Positions 8,175 through 16,176 of a DNA stretch of 64,000 bases are shown here, piece by piece. The stretch lies in the NCBI RefSeq assembly GCF_025141935.1, contig NZ_CP081120.1, forward strand, positions 3,065,001-3,129,000, read 5' to 3'. Position 1 is the first letter of the stretch. Every line of letters begins with the position of its first letter. The notes beneath the pieces were generated by a model. It worked only from the letters and a program-made list of their open reading frames with translations. It searched no databases and had not been told where the DNA came from. Source of the stretch: Sulfitobacter sp. S190 (GTDB lineage Bacteria > Pseudomonadota > Alphaproteobacteria > Rhodobacterales > Rhodobacteraceae). Both the position numbers and the translations under genes were made by a program.

Positions 8175-11100
8175 TCAGATCAGGATCATATCGTCCGAAA
8201 TCTGCGCCAGATTGGTGTCATGGAACACCACAGATACGTTGTCATGGGCAAAGATCACCTTGTCGCCCGCTTGGGCCATTGCATCTTTCGCATCTGTAAT
8301 GCTGTCAAAGTCAAAGGCCTGCAGATCGATCGTATCCCACGCTTCGAGGTCCACCACCGTGTTCATGCTTGCCGCATCAGTGGGCCGGAATACAAAGATG
8401 TCCGACCCCTTGCCGCCCACTAGGATGTTGGTGCCCGCTCCTGCGTCGAGCCGGTCATCAACGCCCTGTGCGCGCATCCAAGCAGCAAGGTCATCGGCGC
8501 TTTCGCGGATGAACTCGAGGCTTTGTGAAAACGCTTCGACGACCGCCTCGCGGCTCCAGCTGTCGCTGGCCAATCTGGCGGTCCAGCCATCGAGGCCCTG
8601 CGCATCGGGGCTGCGGTCCAGCACGTTTTGGTAAAGCAGCGTCACGAATTCGGCGTCGGTCGTATCGGAATAGGTCTGCTGGAACTCGCGGCTGCCGGTA
8701 AAGCCCGCGACGGCATCGCCCATCGCCATGCCTTCGGCCAGTTTACCGCTCCATCCGTCAAAACCGGCAGCGTCCGGTGCGCGCCCCAGTGTCGCCTGAT
8801 ACAGGCGGAACACATCGTCGCTGAAGCTCGCTTGCAGCAGGGGTTCGCTGACCCCCATCGCATCGATTTCGGTCTTCTGGATGAACTCGGGACTTTGCGC
8901 CATGCCCAATACGATGTCTGCGCGGCTCGCCTGCCCGCTATCAAGCGCCTGCGTCCAGCCGGCGAACCCTGCCGCATCCGGTTCCCGGCCCAGCACATTG
9001 TTGTAAAGCAAGCTGACAAATTCGCCCGTATCGAGGGGCCCGTAGCGGTTAGAGAACTCCGGCGAGGCGGTGATGAGGCCCGCGAGATCGATGAGATCGC
9101 GGTCGCCCGATGTCAGCTGATCCACCCAGTCGCGCAGGCCGACGACATCGGGTTCGCGCCCCAGTGTGGCCTGATAAAGCCGGTAAAGCTGTGCGGCCGC
9201 CGTATCGAAAGCGGTATCTGTCTGCTCTGCAATGAGGACGTCATCGCCGTCGGTGCCGATCATCACGTCGGCAGAGGCCGTACCGGTCATCAGGCCTTCG
9301 GGCATTGTTTCCGCAGCAGGTGCGCCGCCGCGACCAAGCTGTCCCGCGTCGCCGGTGCCGAAACCCGCGGCGCGCTGGTCTGCCGCGCTGATCACGCTGT
9401 CGAAGATGACAAAATCGCTGATCGTTCCGTTGAAATGGCTGTGGATACGGTCGGCACTGCCCGAGATATTGTTTGCGCCACTGCCGCCGACAATCAGATA
9501 CTCTTTGTTGTTGAGCATGTTGTAGGACACGTCGGGCTTATAGGCGACGCGCGCGCCGTCGAGCATGACTTCGACGCCCGCGGGCCCGAATGTCACGGCC
9601 AGATCATAGGCCACGCCCGCCTCGATCAGACCCTGCGCCTCGAGATAGTAGGACTTCTCCGCGTCCTGCACCCGCAGTTGCAACGTGCCCACATTATTCA
9701 ACGACGCGATAATGTGCCCGCCGTTGCCCTTGTCGGTGGCGTCCTTGGAAAAGAGCACCTGATAGTCCGTCAGCGCGTCGGCCACGAAATTCATGGCGAT
9801 GGTGCCGCTGTCGAGGGCCAGCGCGTCGGCATGGGCGAAGGTCAAAGGCGCCCGCGCATCGGTCGTAAAGCTGTGGCTGCCGCCCGCGGCAAAGACCGGC
9901 GCGGGCAAACCGTCGATGCTCAGGTCCGCCGCGCGCATCACCCCACTAGGGGGGGCCTGGTTGGGGGCGTTTGTGCCGTTTGTTTGTGGGCTGAGGGCTT
10001 CTTGCAGGTCGTCGATGGTGTGCACGATGCCGTAGGCGGGGGCGGCGGTGTGTTCGATGTCGCTGAGTTTGACGAGATCGCCGTAAACCGTGATCTGGCC
10101 CAGCTGGTCGTCGTTATGCGCGCCGCCGTTCTTGCCCTGATCGGAGTAGAGCGCGATCACCGAGTGGTCCATCACACCATCGCCGTTCACGTCGCCGTAG
10201 GTGATCGAGGCGATCTGCGTCGTGTGGCCCTCGATCACCAGCCGGTCGCCGTCGGCGCGGCTGAAGTCGGTGACCATGTCGTTGCCGATCACGTCAACCC
10301 AGTGGTCGTGCAGCTTGTCGTTTTCGCCCGCCACGCCGTGCCAGTTGATCGTGCCATCGTCGCGCGTGTGCTTTTCGATGTAGCGTTCCTTGGCGTTGAT
10401 CAGCGTCTGGAAGTAGAAAATATCCGCCCCCGCGCCGCCCGTCAGCACGTCATCCGCCGGGATCGGCTGATCGGGGTAGAGCTTGCCGTTGGTCAGCTCG
10501 CCCAGCGGGTCGCCTTCGTCGCGGTCGGGATCGTAGAAGATCGCGCCCTCGCGGCCGTCCGCACGGCTGATCAGCAGATCGTCGCCCGCGCCGCCGTTCA
10601 ACCGGTCCTCGCCGTGCCCGCCATCCAGAATGTCGCGCCCGGTGCCGCCGTTGAGCGTGTCGTTGCCGTAGTCGCCCTGCAGGATGTCATCGCCGCCCGC
10701 GCCGACCAGCCGGTCGTTGCCGCCGCCCCCGTTCAGCCCGTCCGCACCGGTCGTGCCGTCCAGCGTGCCGGCTTGCCCGCCGTCCACCTGTAGCGCGGGC
10801 ATCCGGGTCATATGGCCATGATGGGTCGCACCATAGGACATCATGATCGCCTTGAGCGTGTCGGATGCGTGATGCACATCGCCCAGCACCGGCAGCAGAT
10901 CCTCCATCATCGCGGCCATGCGCGCGGGATCGTCCAGCGCCGGATCGACCGCCTGCGCCAGCGCGAGAATCTGCTGCTCGCCCAGCTGCTGGCCAAAGAT
11001 CATGACGTTGCCGATGTCGCCCTCGAACAGGCTGTGCGCGTCGCGGTCATCGGTTTCGTGCCAGGCGCGGCTGCCGCCGATCACCAGCGCGCGGTCGTTG

Positions 11101-13118
11101 GCCGAAATGCCCATCTTGAACTGCGGCTCGGCGGCGACAAGCTCACCGTCCAGCCAGATCTTGAGCCCCTCCGTGCCGAAGGTCACCGCAAGCTGGTAGG
11201 TCTGCTGCGCGCTCAGCACCAGATCTGGCACCTTGAGCCACTCCGTCTCGCCCGCGCTTTCCTGTGTCACCACCAGCGTGCCGTCCTGCACCCAGACCGT
11301 CAGATGCCCGCCGTCCTCGCGGCCCCGACCGTCCTTGGACAAAACCGCATGCATCCCCGGCAGGTTGTCGAGCGAAAAACTCAACGAAACCGTCCCGCCC
11401 CCAAGCTCCAGACTGCGCTGATGACCAACGTCCATATAATCACCGGCCGCGCCGGAAAATGTATGCGTGCCCTCGATCGCGAAGGCCGGTGTCGGCACAC
11501 CGGCAACCCTGACGTCGCCAAGCTGTGGCACCCCGTTCGGGGGGGCCTGGTTCGGGGCGTTTGTGCCGTTTGTTTGCGGGCTGAGGGCTTCTTGCAGGTC
11601 GTCGATGGTGTGCACGATGCCGTAGGCGGGGGCGGCGGTGTGTTCGATGTCGCTGAGTTTGACGAGATCGCCGTAAACCGTGATCTGGCCCAGCTGGTCG
11701 TCGTTATGCGCGCCGCCGTTCTTGCCCTGATCGGAGTAGAGCGCGATCACCGAGTGGTCCATCACGCCATCGCCGTTCACGTCACCGTAGGTGATCGAGG
11801 CGATCTGCGTCGTGTGGCCCTCGATCACCAGCCGGTCGCCGTCGGCGCGGCTGAAGTCGGTGACCATGTCGTTGCCGATCACGTCGACCCAGTGGTCGTG
11901 CAGCTTGTCGTTTTCGCCCGCCACGCCGTGCCAGTTGATCGTGCCATCGTCGCGCGTGTGCTTTTCGATGTAGCGTTCCTTGGCGTTGATCAGCGTCTGG
12001 AAGTAGAAAATATCCGCCCCCGCGCCGCCCGTCAGCACGTCATCCGCCGGGATCGGCTGATCGGGGTAGAGCTTGCCGTTGGTCAGCTCGCCCAGCGGGT
12101 CGCCTTCGTCGCGGTCGGGATCGTAGAAGATCGCGCCCTCGCGGCCGTCCGCACGGCTGATCAGCAGATCGTCGCCCGCGCCGCCGTTCAACCGGTCCTC
12201 GCCGTGCCCGCCGTCCAGAATATCGCGCCCGGTGCCGCCGTTGAGCGTGTCGTTGCCGTAGTCGCCCTGCAGGATGTCATCGCCGCCCGCGCCGACCAGC
12301 CGGTCGTTGCCGCCGCCCCCGTTCAGCCCGTCCGCACCGGTCGTGCCGTCCAGCGTGCCGGCTTGCCCGCCGTCCACCTGCAGCGCGGGCATCCGGGTCA
12401 TATGGCCGTGATGGGTCGCACCGTAGGACATCATGATCGCCTTGAGCGTGTCGGATGCGTGGTGCACATCGCCCAGCACCGGCAGCAGATCCTCCATCAT
12501 CGCGGCCATGCGCGCGGGATCGTCCAGCGCCGGATCGACCGCCTGCGCCAGCGCGAGAATCTGCTGCTCGCCCAGCTGCTGGCCAAAGATCATGACGTTG
12601 CCGATGTCGCCCTCGAACAGGCTGTGCGCGTCGCGGTCATCGGTTTCGTGCCAGGCGCGGCTGCCGCCGATCACCAGCGCACGGTCGTTGGCCGAAATGC
12701 CCATCTTGAACTGCGGCTCGGCGGCGACAAGCTCACCGTCCAGCCAGATCTTGAGCCCCTCCGTGCCGAAGGTCACCGCAAGCTGGTAGGTCTGCTGCGC
12801 GCTCAGCACCAGATCGGGCACCTTGAGCCACTCCGTCTCGCCCGCGCTTTCCTGCGTCACAACCAGCGTGCCGTCCTGCACCCAGACCGTCAGATGCCCG
12901 CCGTCCTCGCGGCCCCGACCGTCCTTGGACAAAACCGCATGCATCCCCGGCAGGTTGTCGAGCGAAAAACTCAGCGAAACCGTCCCGCCCCCAAGCTCCA
13001 GACTGTGCTGATGACCAACGTCCATATAATCTCCGGCAGCGCCGGAATAGCTGCGGGTTTCGAGATCTTCGTATACGGGCGTGAGGGACAGCGGGTTTTG
13101 CGGAGCGGTCTGGGCCAT
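8175..13118 (-). CDS. Large secreted RTX protein with duplicated LamG-RTX module and DUF4214 repeats
   Basis: This 1647-residue protein is probably exported by a type I system: it has no N-terminal signal peptide and carries RTX calcium-binding nonapeptides. Layout: LamG/concanavalin-like domain (about 25-190), RTX repeats such as GGGGNDRLVGAGGDD (about 255-320) and a linker with DVNGDG; then an almost identical second copy of that whole module shifted by 530 residues; then a diverged third LamG domain (about 1075-1265), a short RTX-like patch (GTDGDDVLI), four DUF4214-type half repeats (LYRLYQATLGREPD and similar, about 1305-1550) and a C-terminal GGKGSDIFVF block. The ATG at 13118 follows AAGGATC. 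An adhesin or matrix role is plausible, but the function is unknown. No T1SS genes are adjacent. Confidence 0.9.
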   Translation of the reverse strand: MAQTAPQNPLSLTPVYEDLETRSYSGAAGDYMDVGHQHSLELGGGTVSLSFSLDNLPGMHAVLSKDGRGREDGGHLTVWVQDGTLVVTQESAGETEWLKVPDLVLSAQQTYQLAVTFGTEGLKIWLDGELVAAEPQFKMGISANDRALVIGGSRAWHETDDRDAHSLFEGDIGNVMIFGQQLGEQQILALAQAVDPALDDPARMAAMMEDLLPVLGDVHHASDTLKAIMMSYGATHHGHMTRMPALQVDGGQAGTLDGTTGADGLNGGGGNDRLVGAGGDDILQGDYGNDTLNGGTGRDILDGGHGEDRLNGGAGDDLLISRADGREGAIFYDPDRDEGDPLGELTNGKLYPDQPIPADDVLTGGAGADIFYFQTLINAKERYIEKHTRDDGTINWHGVAGENDKLHDHWVDVIGNDMVTDFSRADGDRLVIEGHTTQIASITYGDVNGDGVMDHSVIALYSDQGKNGGAHNDDQLGQITVYGDLVKLSDIEHTAAPAYGIVHTIDDLQEALSPQTNGTNAPNQAPPNGVPQLGDVRVAGVPTPAFAIEGTHTFSGAAGDYMDVGHQRSLELGGGTVSLSFSLDNLPGMHAVLSKDGRGREDGGHLTVWVQDGTLVVTQESAGETEWLKVPDLVLSAQQTYQLAVTFGTEGLKIWLDGELVAAEPQFKMGISANDRALVIGGSRAWHETDDRDAHSLFEGDIGNVMIFGQQLGEQQILALAQAVDPALDDPARMAAMMEDLLPVLGDVHHASDTLKAIMMSYGATHHGHMTRMPALQVDGGQAGTLDGTTGADGLNGGGGNDRLVGAGGDDILQGDYGNDTLNGGTGRDILDGGHGEDRLNGGAGDDLLISRADGREGAIFYDPDRDEGDPLGELTNGKLYPDQPIPADDVLTGGAGADIFYFQTLINAKERYIEKHTRDDGTINWHGVAGENDKLHDHWVDVIGNDMVTDFSRADGDRLVIEGHTTQIASITYGDVNGDGVMDHSVIALYSDQGKNGGAHNDDQLGQITVYGDLVKLSDIEHTAAPAYGIVHTIDDLQEALSPQTNGTNAPNQAPPSGVMRAADLSIDGLPAPVFAAGGSHSFTTDARAPLTFAHADALALDSGTIAMNFVADALTDYQVLFSKDATDKGNGGHIIASLNNVGTLQLRVQDAEKSYYLEAQGLIEAGVAYDLAVTFGPAGVEVMLDGARVAYKPDVSYNMLNNKEYLIVGGSGANNISGSADRIHSHFNGTISDFVIFDSVISAADQRAAGFGTGDAGQLGRGGAPAAETMPEGLMTGTASADVMIGTDGDDVLIAEQTDTAFDTAAAQLYRLYQATLGREPDVVGLRDWVDQLTSGDRDLIDLAGLITASPEFSNRYGPLDTGEFVSLLYNNVLGREPDAAGFAGWTQALDSGQASRADIVLGMAQSPEFIQKTEIDAMGVSEPLLQASFSDDVFRLYQATLGRAPDAAGFDGWSGKLAEGMAMGDAVAGFTGSREFQQTYSDTTDAEFVTLLYQNVLDRSPDAQGLDGWTARLASDSWSREAVVEAFSQSLEFIRESADDLAAWMRAQGVDDRLDAGAGTNILVGGKGSDIFVFRPTDAASMNTVVDLEAWDTIDLQAFDFDSITDAKDAMAQAGDKVIFAHDNVSVVFHDTNLAQISDDMILI
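9949..11457 (-). repeat. Internal tandem repeat, second copy (LamG-RTX module)
   Basis: This 1509-base segment is nearly identical to 11539-13047, with a period of 1590 bases, exactly 530 codons. Comparing the copies by eye I count about 19 base differences, nearly all at third codon positions. Only one changes a residue (Arg here, His in the other copy, in VGHQ-x-SLEL). The reading frame runs through both copies. Confidence 0.95.
11539..13047 (-). repeat. Internal tandem repeat, first copy (LamG-RTX module)
   Basis: First copy, in reading order, of the 1.5 kb module; see 9949-11457. The 81-base linker between copies (11458-11538) encodes a proline/alanine-containing spacer that is not part of the repeat. 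The homology stops sharply at GCCGGAA near 13047, about 70 bases inside the start codon. Confidence 0.95.
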
Positions 13119-13484
13119 CGGGGATCCTTGAGTTTGTCAGCGTGGTAATGGCATAGCCATTGAATCTGGATAGAATGCGGCAGAAGTGTTAATAAAAAGG
13201 GGGTCGCGGCCCATACGGCGGGAGTTCGCCAATGGGGGTCTAAAAAATTGTAATCAAATGGTTTTTATTATTCCGGCGCACCGAAGATCACAGCGCAAAG
13301 CAATTTTTTGCCACTAAATAGTCGGAATTGCGTTAATCCGCCGACCAATTGCGGCAACGTAATTCGCCGAATTGCCCGATGCTGAATGAATTATGTAAAT
13401 ATTGTGCGGTTTATGCCAGCCCGCATTCTCGCCCCAAAAGGTTAATGATCGAATTGCGGATTTGCGCCGGTTGTATATGCCGCC
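13119..13484. promoter_or_regulatory. AT-rich upstream region of the RTX gene with repeated AATTGC
   Basis: This 366-base gap lies between the cobW stop and the RTX start, both on the minus strand, so it should hold the RTX promoter. It is clearly more AT-rich than its surroundings. AATTGC occurs at 13326, 13347, 13370 and 13452; the first three are 21 and 23 bases apart, about two helical turns. There is no convincing gene; a short plus-strand frame has no recognisable product. Confidence 0.5.
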
Positions 13485-14378
13485 CTATTCCGCGGCGACC
13501 CAACGGGATGCCACGGCGGACAGATCCGCGCCCCACTTCTGGGCGATGATCACTACGCCGGGGGTGGCGCCTGCGGGGGCGTCCGAGACAGCCCAGCGCC
13601 GCCCGACCGTGTGAATGGCCCGCATGCCTTCGGGCGTCGGGACGAACCCTTTTGCGCGGACCAGATTTTGCTCGGGCGCGGCGAGAAATCTTGCCACTGC
13701 CTCGACGTCGCAGTCGGTGTCGAAGCCTATGATACGGCTTTGAAACGCGTCGGCGTGCGGATGGAAATCGGTCAAGGCTTCTCCATCATGGCTTTCGTGG
13801 CGCTGCAATACGACCGGATTTGGCACCTTTGCATGGTGGGCTTTCACGACGGTCGCGTTCGGGGCCTTTTCGCCCAGCCAGTTTTGCAGCGCGCCGACGC
13901 CGTCCTGTGCGACGAGATCGCATTTGTTCAGAAGCACGAGATCGGCGTCAGACAACTGCCGTTCGATCGTGTCGCCGATATACGCATCGCTTACCTGTGT
14001 GCGGATCGTTTCGGCATCCGCGAGCACGACGATCCCGTCTACAGCAAGCCCATCCATGATCGATACGGACGCCGCGATTGCACCGGGCATCGCAACGCCG
14101 CTGGCTTCGATGAGAATATGGTCCGGGGTCTGCTCCAGTGCCGACAGATCGAGCATCGCCTGAATGAGGTCATTGCCGTAGCTGCAGCACACGCAGCCGC
14201 CCGCGATTGAAATCATCGTCTCGTCCTGCGCCTCGATCAGGTCCGCATCAATCGGCAATGAACCGAATTCATTGACCAGCACGGCGAGCTTCGTTCCGTC
14301 CGCGTGGCGCAAAAGGTGGTTCACCAGCGTTGTCTTTCCCGCCCCGAGGTAGCCTCCGATCACCGTTACCGGCAGCAT
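13485..14378 (-). CDS. CobW/COG0523 family GTP-binding metallochaperone
   Basis: A 297-residue G3E-family GTPase of the CobW/COG0523 group, whose members deliver metal ions to enzymes or cobalamin. The P-loop GGYLGAGKTT is at residues 8-17, the metal-binding GCVCC motif has cysteines at 62, 64 and 65, the Walker B-like ILIEASG is near 89, and the base-specificity motif NKCD is at 151-154. A CobW C-terminal domain follows. The ATG at 14378 gives the family N-terminus MLPVTVIGGY. It starts 10 bp after the stop of a metal-dependent amidohydrolase, consistent with a GTPase serving that enzyme. The metal is not predictable from sequence alone. Confidence 0.9.
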   Translation of the reverse strand: MLPVTVIGGYLGAGKTTLVNHLLRHADGTKLAVLVNEFGSLPIDADLIEAQDETMISIAGGCVCCSYGNDLIQAMLDLSALEQTPDHILIEASGVAMPGAIAASVSIMDGLAVDGIVVLADAETIRTQVSDAYIGDTIERQLSDADLVLLNKCDLVAQDGVGALQNWLGEKAPNATVVKAHHAKVPNPVVLQRHESHDGEALTDFHPHADAFQSRIIGFDTDCDVEAVARFLAAPEQNLVRAKGFVPTPEGMRAIHTVGRRWAVSDAPAGATPGVVIIAQKWGADLSAVASRWVAAE

Positions 14379-14388
14379 AGCGCGGGCC

Positions 14389-15990
14389 TCAGACGTCGGC
14401 GGCCGCAAACACGCGGCCCGCCTGTACCGTGCCCCAGACACGCACGTCCTTGATGCTGTCGGCCGTGGCTTCGGTCGGGTCGTCCTCGAGCACGGCGAAA
14501 TCGGCGCGTTTGCCGGCCTCGATGGACCCGATCTCTCCGTCGAGCTTGAGCGTATAGGCCGCGCCCAGCGTGATGGCATGCAGGGCTTCGGGGATGGTGA
14601 TGCGTTCACTTTCACCCAGAACGCGGCCGGATGCCGTGAGGCGGTTCACGGCACACCACGCGGTAAAGAGCGGACCAAGCGGTGTGATGGGCGCATCGGA
14701 GTGGATTCCCATCGGGATCGCGTTGTCGAGAGCCGTTCGGCAGGCGTTCATGCGTTCGGCCCGCTCCGGCCCGACGGTCAGGGCGTAGTGTTCATCCCCC
14801 CAATAGAAGTGGTGATTGGCGAACAGATTGACGCACATCCCAAGCTTGGCCATCTGGCGGAATTGCGCGGCATCGGCCAGCTGGCAATGCTGCAGCGTAA
14901 AGCGGTGATCGCGGGCCGGATGTTTCTGAAGCGCCTTTTCAAGCGTCTCCAGTGCCAGCTGTGTCGCCTGATCCCCATTGGTATGGGTGTGGACCAGCAA
15001 GCCGTGTTCTAGCGCCTTTTCGTAGATGGTCAGCATGTGTTCGGGGGTGATGTACCACAGTCCGTTCGGCGCACCGTTGTAGTAGCCCGGCGCACGCATG
15101 CGGGCGGAGAATCCCTGAATGGAGCCGTCTGCCACCACTTTGATCGCGCCGAGCCGGAGCCGGTCCGTGGAGCGATTGCGCAGGGATATCGCATGCTCGA
15201 TCAGCTCTTCCGTAGTCAGCCCGTGGAAAAAGCGCAGCGCCATCACGCGGGCGGGAAACTTTGGCTCGCCGGTGACCTTGATCATCATGTCTGCCACGTC
15301 ATCGGACATTCTCGCGGCGAGATCGGTAACCGTGGTCACGCCTGCGCGCACGCACAGCCGGCCGAAGTCGCGCAGGCCGCGTTCGTCACAGGCCAGCATG
15401 TCGCGGTTGAACCCCACGTGCGCACCCACCGGTGTCATGATGTCGGGGCCTTTCAGTTCGCCAGTGGGCAGACCGTCATCGCCCAGCGGCACGCCGGGGT
15501 GGTTCACGCCGGGCTTGAGCAGTCCCGCCAGTTCGAGTGCCTTTGAATTGACGTTCATGATGTGCCCGGAGGCGTGCAGCACGCCCACGGGGCGGGTTGT
15601 CGAGACCTGATCAAGATCGGCGCGGGTCACGCGTTCGTTGTTGAAGTAGATCGGATCGAGCTGCCAGCCGGGCAAGGGAGCATCGGGGTCTTCCCGCGAT
15701 TGCTCAGCGGCCTTGAGGCGCGCGAGCACGGCATCCTTGTTCTTGAGCCCGTCCCAGACCTTTCCGTCCGGATCCATGCGGTCGAAATAGCCGCAAAAGG
15801 TATAGCGCCACAGGGTGCCTTCCATTGTGTGCGCGTGCCCTTCGACAAGTCCGGGCATCAGAACCTTCTGGGCAAACTGTGTATCGAGGGTGTAGTCCCC
15901 CCAGCCTTCGAGCTCTTCCAGTGTGCCCGCGCCGATGATCTGGCCGTCCTGCACCGCGACATGGGTGACCGCGGGGCGCGCGGGATTCAT
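14389..15990 (-). CDS. YtcJ-like amidohydrolase (amidohydrolase 3 family), N-terminus apparently shortened
   Basis: A 533-residue metal-dependent hydrolase of the amidohydrolase 3/YtcJ group. The HxH metal motif appears as EGHAHTMEG near residue 50, a later HTHTNGD supplies histidines, and the C-terminal ADFAVLEDDP strand is typical. The substrate is unknown. The only ATG (15990) has no clear ribosome-binding site and starts inside what looks like the family's N-terminal strand. In-frame codons just upstream read QARKIIT before MNPAR, but a TAG precedes them. Either a short version is made or the gene is slightly decayed. It is followed 10 bp later by cobW and is divergent from a peptide ABC importer. 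Confidence 0.82.
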   Translation of the reverse strand: MNPARPAVTHVAVQDGQIIGAGTLEELEGWGDYTLDTQFAQKVLMPGLVEGHAHTMEGTLWRYTFCGYFDRMDPDGKVWDGLKNKDAVLARLKAAEQSREDPDAPLPGWQLDPIYFNNERVTRADLDQVSTTRPVGVLHASGHIMNVNSKALELAGLLKPGVNHPGVPLGDDGLPTGELKGPDIMTPVGAHVGFNRDMLACDERGLRDFGRLCVRAGVTTVTDLAARMSDDVADMMIKVTGEPKFPARVMALRFFHGLTTEELIEHAISLRNRSTDRLRLGAIKVVADGSIQGFSARMRAPGYYNGAPNGLWYITPEHMLTIYEKALEHGLLVHTHTNGDQATQLALETLEKALQKHPARDHRFTLQHCQLADAAQFRQMAKLGMCVNLFANHHFYWGDEHYALTVGPERAERMNACRTALDNAIPMGIHSDAPITPLGPLFTAWCAVNRLTASGRVLGESERITIPEALHAITLGAAYTLKLDGEIGSIEAGKRADFAVLEDDPTEATADSIKDVRVWGTVQAGRVFAAADV

Positions 15991-16176
15991 GGTTATGATT
16001 TTGCGCGCTTGCTAGATCGTGATCACAGATCGGCCCCCATATCTGAGTGTTTTCTTCGCAAAACGTAGAAGGTTTTCGATGAACCGCACGAGATCAGGGC
16101 CGAGGTAAATTTTTAAGTGATGGTGCAACCCTGTTCTAGGCTCGGCGCAATAACAGACCAAAGGGAGTGAAATTTT

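Noticed and set aside
10540-10760. Short repeated units in the RTX region as a CRISPR-like array
   Set aside because: The periodicity is that of Gly/Asp nonapeptide codons in frame, not direct repeats with unique spacers.
9949-13047. The duplication as a mobile element
   Set aside because: There are no terminal inverted repeats, target duplications or transposase; the reading frame is kept exactly.
8628-13148. Two very long plus-strand open frames (721 and 778 codons) opposite the RTX gene
   Set aside because: They mirror the GC-rich codon bias and the duplication of the RTX gene, are rich in Val/His/Arg/Ala without domains, and have no ribosome-binding sites.
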